A DNA stretch of 64,000 nucleotides, taken from Streptomyces gelaticus. Lineage in GTDB: Bacteria > Actinomycetota > Actinomycetes > Streptomycetales > Streptomycetaceae. Below the pieces are notes generated by a model. That model saw only the letters and a list, made by a program, of their open reading frames with translations, made no database searches and was not told where the DNA came from. Below, piece by piece: positions 60,962 to 64,000 of this stretch (positions within the stretch are counted from its first letter, which is position 1; each line of letters begins with the position of its first letter). The position numbers and the translations under genes were made by a program. The stretch lies in assembly GCF_014649535.1 (NCBI RefSeq), contig NZ_BMTF01000001.1, positions 434,407 to 498,406 on the forward strand, read 5' to 3'.

Positions 60962-62527
60962 TCACTCCGTGCGGTACGCGTCGACGACGGTCTGGGTGAG
61001 AGTGCGCCCGCCGGTGTCGGTCAGCTCCGCACGCAAGCAGACGCCGGTGCCCGCGCCCGGGTTGTGGACGGTGACGGCGTCGCGTTCGACCGGCACCCGG
61101 GTCCACGAGGAGCCGTCGTCGACGGAGACCGACACGGCCAGCGAGCGGACGTTTCCGTCCGCGGCGGCGCCCTGCACGGTGACCGGGACACGGAAGAGCG
61201 CGTCCGCCGGCGCGGTGCCGGTGGGGCTGAGCGCGGGGGAGAACCGTACGGCGCTCACCGGGACCGGGGCCGGACCGGTGGTCGTGTCCGAGTCGAAGGT
61301 CCACACCGCGGTGACGCGAGTGGCGGCGCCCGGCGCACCGGTGCGCTTCACCGTGCTGGTGAGCCGGTACGCCGCCTGCTCCGGCGCCACGGTGAAGTCG
61401 GCCCGCCCGGGGGCGTCGGCACGCGTCCCGACGAGCACACCGTTGCGGTGCAGCGTGGTCGAGGCCGAGGCGTACGGCGGCGAGGACGGCGCATGGCCGC
61501 CGCCGTCCATGAGCAAGGGGACGTCGAGGGCGATCCTGTCGCCGTCGCGCACCACTCCGGGCCGGTCGGTGAGGCCGGGGCCGAAGACGGCGTTGTCGAA
61601 GACGTGGGTGGTGGTACCGCCGGCACGCACGACGACACCCTCCGCGAGATAGCGGTTCGGCTCCGCGCCGGAAGCACGGGGAGCCATGTAGGTGATGTCC
61701 CAGGCGCCGCGTTCAGGCGTCACGAGATAGGTGGCCGTGCCGGGAGTGGTCAGGGACCGGGAGGCCCCGACGGTCAGTCCGGTACTCGGCTGCAGGCTGA
61801 CGAATCCGGTCCCCGCGGTGCCCGGCAGGGCCGCCCCGAGGACCTTCACGGTGGCGAGGTCCTTGGCGGAGGGGTGACGGGTGAGCCCGGTCAGGGCGCG
61901 GGTGCCGGTGACGAGGTAGCCGAGCCCGTAGTCCGCGCTCGCGGACGTCCAGTACGCGTCGAACCACTGCTTCACCGATCCGGCCTCGGCGGCGGGGCCC
62001 AGGTGGGCGACGCGCAGGTTCGCCGTGGACGAGATCAGGTTGACGAGCCGTTCGGCGCCCTGGTGCCTGACCTCGACGACCATCGCGCTGTGCAGGAATC
62101 TCGCCGAGCGGTCGGGCGGTCGTACGTCGACGGCGGCCGTGGTCCGGGCGTCGACGGTGACGGTGGTGTCGCGGTCCAGGTCGAGGCGCGGCTGCACGAT
62201 CCAGTCCGTGCCGGCCGAGGCGTCGCCGGAGCTCAGTGAACTGTTCAGCAGATAGCGGCCCTTGGGAAGCCGCACGGTGACCGTGCCGGAGGCGTCGTAC
62301 GGCTGCACGACCTCGTCGGCACCGGCGCCGGAGATTCCGGTGACGGTGGTCTCGTACGTCCCCGTCGGCCGGCCGGTGCGGTCGAGGTGTCTGATCGTGA
62401 GGGCGTACGTCTGCGGCTCCGCGGCGAAGGCGGTGGCTTCCAGGGCGGGCGTCGCGGTGCCGGCCACGGCCACGGCGAGCGCCATGGTCCGCAGCACGCT
62501 GCGGCGGGGCAGGGAAGAATTGTTCAT
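60962..62527 (-). CDS. Secreted protein resembling the C-terminal region of subtilases, without protease domain
   Basis: The 521-residue protein has a Tat-like signal (SSLPRRSVLRTMALAVAVAGTATPALEATAFA) and only beta-rich modules (YALTIRHLDRTGRPTG, VTVRLPKGRYLL, TYLVTPERGAWDITYMAPR, DGDRIALDVPLLMDGGGHA). From memory these match the tail domains of large streptomycete S8 peptidases. No D/H/S triad motifs are present. The start at 62527 gives the signal peptide. It may be an adhesion or binding protein derived from a subtilase. Confidence 0.8.
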   Translation of the reverse strand: MNNSSLPRRSVLRTMALAVAVAGTATPALEATAFAAEPQTYALTIRHLDRTGRPTGTYETTVTGISGAGADEVVQPYDASGTVTVRLPKGRYLLNSSLSSGDASAGTDWIVQPRLDLDRDTTVTVDARTTAAVDVRPPDRSARFLHSAMVVEVRHQGAERLVNLISSTANLRVAHLGPAAEAGSVKQWFDAYWTSASADYGLGYLVTGTRALTGLTRHPSAKDLATVKVLGAALPGTAGTGFVSLQPSTGLTVGASRSLTTPGTATYLVTPERGAWDITYMAPRASGAEPNRYLAEGVVVRAGGTTTHVFDNAVFGPGLTDRPGVVRDGDRIALDVPLLMDGGGHAPSSPPYASASTTLHRNGVLVGTRADAPGRADFTVAPEQAAYRLTSTVKRTGAPGAATRVTAVWTFDSDTTTGPAPVPVSAVRFSPALSPTGTAPADALFRVPVTVQGAAADGNVRSLAVSVSVDDGSSWTRVPVERDAVTVHNPGAGTGVCLRAELTDTGGRTLTQTVVDAYRTE

Positions 62528-62561
62528 GACCTGCACTGCGCCACCGAGCGCCGGAGTTCCA

Positions 62562-62575
62562 GTGATCCGCGTCAC
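62562..62575. promoter_or_regulatory. Crp-like palindrome between divergent genes
   Basis: GTGATCCGCGTCAC fits GTGA-N6-TCAC exactly. It lies 35 bases before the secreted-protein start and 62 bases before the sigma-factor start. A cAMP-receptor-type regulator is the natural candidate. Confidence 0.5.
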
Positions 62576-62636
62576 ATCGGTGCGGGGGCGCGAACCCGGG
62601 ACAGGGCATGTGGTGCACGTCACGGGAACCGGCGCA

Positions 62637-63338
62637 ATGGACGCGGCAGAGCAGAGTGTGGAATCACTCATGAGGAATCGCCTCCGCCGCGGGGACCGCG
62701 TCGCCCTGGGAGAGCTGTACGACGAGCACTCCCAGGTGCTGTACCGCTATGCCCTTCGCGTGACCGGTGACTGGGCGGAGGCCGAGGACGTCGTCTCGGC
62801 GACCTTCCTGGAGGCCTGGCGCAGCCGGGAGAACCTGCACCCCGATGGGGACAGCCTGCGCCCGTGGCTGTTGGGCATCGCCACCAACCTCATGCGCCGC
62901 AACGCGCGTTCACGCCGGCTCCGGGACGTCGCGCTCGCCCGCGTCCCGGAACGCGGTTCCGTGCCCGACTTCGTCGACGACCTCGTCACACACCTCGCTG
63001 ATTCCGAGCAACTGCGCGCGGCGCACACCGCACTTGCCCGGCTGCGCCGCCACGACCGGGAAGTCTTCACCCTCGTGGTGTGGGAGGGCCTGGACTACGC
63101 GGCGGCGGCCGAGGCACTCGACGTACCGGTCGGCACCGTCCGGTCACGTCTCTCCAGGGCCCGCGGCCGACTGCGCCAACTCGCCGACGCCGAGGCGCGG
63201 TCCACACGCCCGCGCCCCGGGCGGCCCGAAGCCGGCCGGCCGGCCGCGGCGGGCGGCGAACCCGGTGCCACCCCCGACAAGCCCGTACCGGGCCGCATTC
63301 CCGCGGTCCGCTCGTCCCGCCAGGAGAACCACGGATGA
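62637..63338 (+). CDS. ECF-like RNA polymerase sigma factor
   Basis: The 233-residue sigma-70-family protein has region 2 (LGELYDEHSQVLYRYALRVTGDWAEAEDVVSATFLEAWR, LRPWLLGIATNLMRR) and region 4 (LRRHDREVFTLVVWEGLDYAAAAEALDVPVGTVRSRLSRAR). A basic, disordered tail of about 50 residues follows. It overlaps the next gene by four bases (ATGA), the usual pairing of this sigma group with a CU044_5270-type partner. Confidence 0.93.
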   Translation: MDAAEQSVESLMRNRLRRGDRVALGELYDEHSQVLYRYALRVTGDWAEAEDVVSATFLEAWRSRENLHPDGDSLRPWLLGIATNLMRRNARSRRLRDVALARVPERGSVPDFVDDLVTHLADSEQLRAAHTALARLRRHDREVFTLVVWEGLDYAAAAEALDVPVGTVRSRLSRARGRLRQLADAEARSTRPRPGRPEAGRPAAAGGEPGATPDKPVPGRIPAVRSSRQENHG

Positions 63339-64000
63339 ACGCCACCCCGCGTCACACCACGGACCACCGGTCCGAGGAGAACGAACGCCTTGCCCTCACC
63401 GGTCTGCTGCCCCCGCCGCCGGTCCCCGGCCTCACCCCCGACCGTGAACTGCTGCTGAAGCAGGCACTGCTGGCCGAGGCCGCCCGCACCGTACCGTCCG
63501 GCACGCCCGCCCGCCGGGCCGGACGCCCGCGCCGACAGCTGCTCCGAATTCTGGCGCCGGCCGTCGTCTGCGCCCTGACGGTCGGCGGCGTCGTGGTGGT
63601 GAACCTCCCGGACGCGCCCCGGCGCAGCCCCTCCGCGGTGGTGGGCGGCGCCCCCCGCGCGACCGAAGCGACACGCCTCCTCGGCCGCATCGCACTCGCC
63701 GCCGCCGCGGAGCAGCGGACTGCGGTCCGCGCCGACCGGTTCGTGTACATCGAGAGCAAGGTCGCCTACGCCGCGCAGAGCGCCGGGGGAGGCCCCGTGA
63801 CGATGCCTCCCGTGCACACCCGGCAGGTGTGGCTCTCCGCCGACGGCAGCCGCCCCGGCCTGCTGCGCGAGGAGGGCCGGCCCGACACCCGGCTCGGCAC
63901 CGACGGACCGGCCGGCACCCTCGACGGCCCGGGGGCGACACCCCGTCCGGGTACCCTGCACTCTTCCGGCCCGTCGGTCAGCAATCCCACCCACACCTAC
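63335..64000 (+). CDS. CU044_5270-family membrane protein, 3' end outside window
   Basis: At least 222 residues run from the ATG at 63335 to the window edge. The N-terminus is cytoplasmic and proline-rich, one membrane segment lies at about 70-90 (LRILAPAVVCALTVGGVVVV), and an extracytoplasmic domain begins TEATRLLGRIALAAAAEQRTAVRADRFVYIES. This layout is typical of CU044_5270-family proteins, which accompany sigma factors and may act as anti-sigma factors. That role is inferred from linkage. Confidence 0.85.
   Translation, partial: MNATPRHTTDHRSEENERLALTGLLPPPPVPGLTPDRELLLKQALLAEAARTVPSGTPARRAGRPRRQLLRILAPAVVCALTVGGVVVVNLPDAPRRSPSAVVGGAPRATEATRLLGRIALAAAAEQRTAVRADRFVYIESKVAYAAQSAGGGPVTMPPVHTRQVWLSADGSRPGLLREEGRPDTRLGTDGPAGTLDGPGATPRPGTLHSSGPSVSNPTHTY

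Overview
The window is high-GC DNA with strong third-position GC bias, GTG starts, four-base ATGA/GTGA gene overlaps, Tat-type secretion signals and many two-component, sugar-ABC and secreted-enzyme genes. This points to a chromosomal stretch of Streptomyces or a close relative. I saw no tRNA, rRNA, CRISPR array, intact insertion sequence or prophage.

Layout. 0-1.8 kb: a cobalamin riboswitch precedes cbtB-cbtA (predicted cobalt transporter), divergent from a truncated histidine-phosphatase-like gene that has lost its catalytic histidines. 1.9-10 kb: GNAT, TPR and pirin genes, then a response regulator, histidine kinase and MacB-type ABC cassette. That cassette is bracketed by the intact pirin gene and a frameshifted copy of the pirin 3' end. 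10-14.4 kb: a membrane protein, a Nudix hydrolase, and a coupled minus-strand trio (LpqS-like small protein, CysK2-like PLP enzyme, MFS transporter). 14.5-14.8 kb: a scar where an internal lysA fragment meets the 5' end of a DUF4118-type gene. 14.9-22.3 kb: a 1409-residue subtilisin with beta-propeller-like repeats, its divergent regulator, and a prolyl oligopeptidase. 22.3-24.7 kb: a decayed PHP metallohydrolase gene and a LysR remnant, then a GntR/FCD regulator and a small membrane protein.

24.8-39.7 kb is the vitamin B12 region. A variant cobalamin riboswitch controls a three-gene BtuCDF-like uptake operon. Corrin-ring genes follow (cobL, cobM, cbiD, cobK, cobIJ, cobH, cobG), and a third riboswitch leads cobN. 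Together they cover most steps from precorrin-2 to cobalt insertion, with CobG (oxygen-type) and CbiD (usually the anaerobic type) side by side. A tandem duplicated scrap of the tsaD 5' end lies between uptake and biosynthesis genes.

41.3-52 kb looks like a polysaccharide-use locus: a LacI-type operator, an ABC sugar importer, a GH29 alpha-L-fucosidase, two tandem PL6 lyases, a xylose-isomerase-like TIM barrel and an SGNH hydrolase. A divergent 2-hydroxyacid dehydrogenase flanks it. 52.4-59.7 kb is a choline/glycine-betaine locus: betB, betA, ProV-like ATPase, a fused double ProW permease and a ProX-like lipoprotein. The window ends with a Tat-exported metallophosphoesterase, a secreted protein resembling the tail of subtilases without the protease, and an ECF-like sigma factor overlapping a CU044_5270-type gene.

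Two themes stand out. At least five gene fragments or scars mark past rearrangements. Several genes also look leaderless or have unusual starts, such as cbiD/cobK, whose start codons are two bases apart, and a possible ATC start at 41053.
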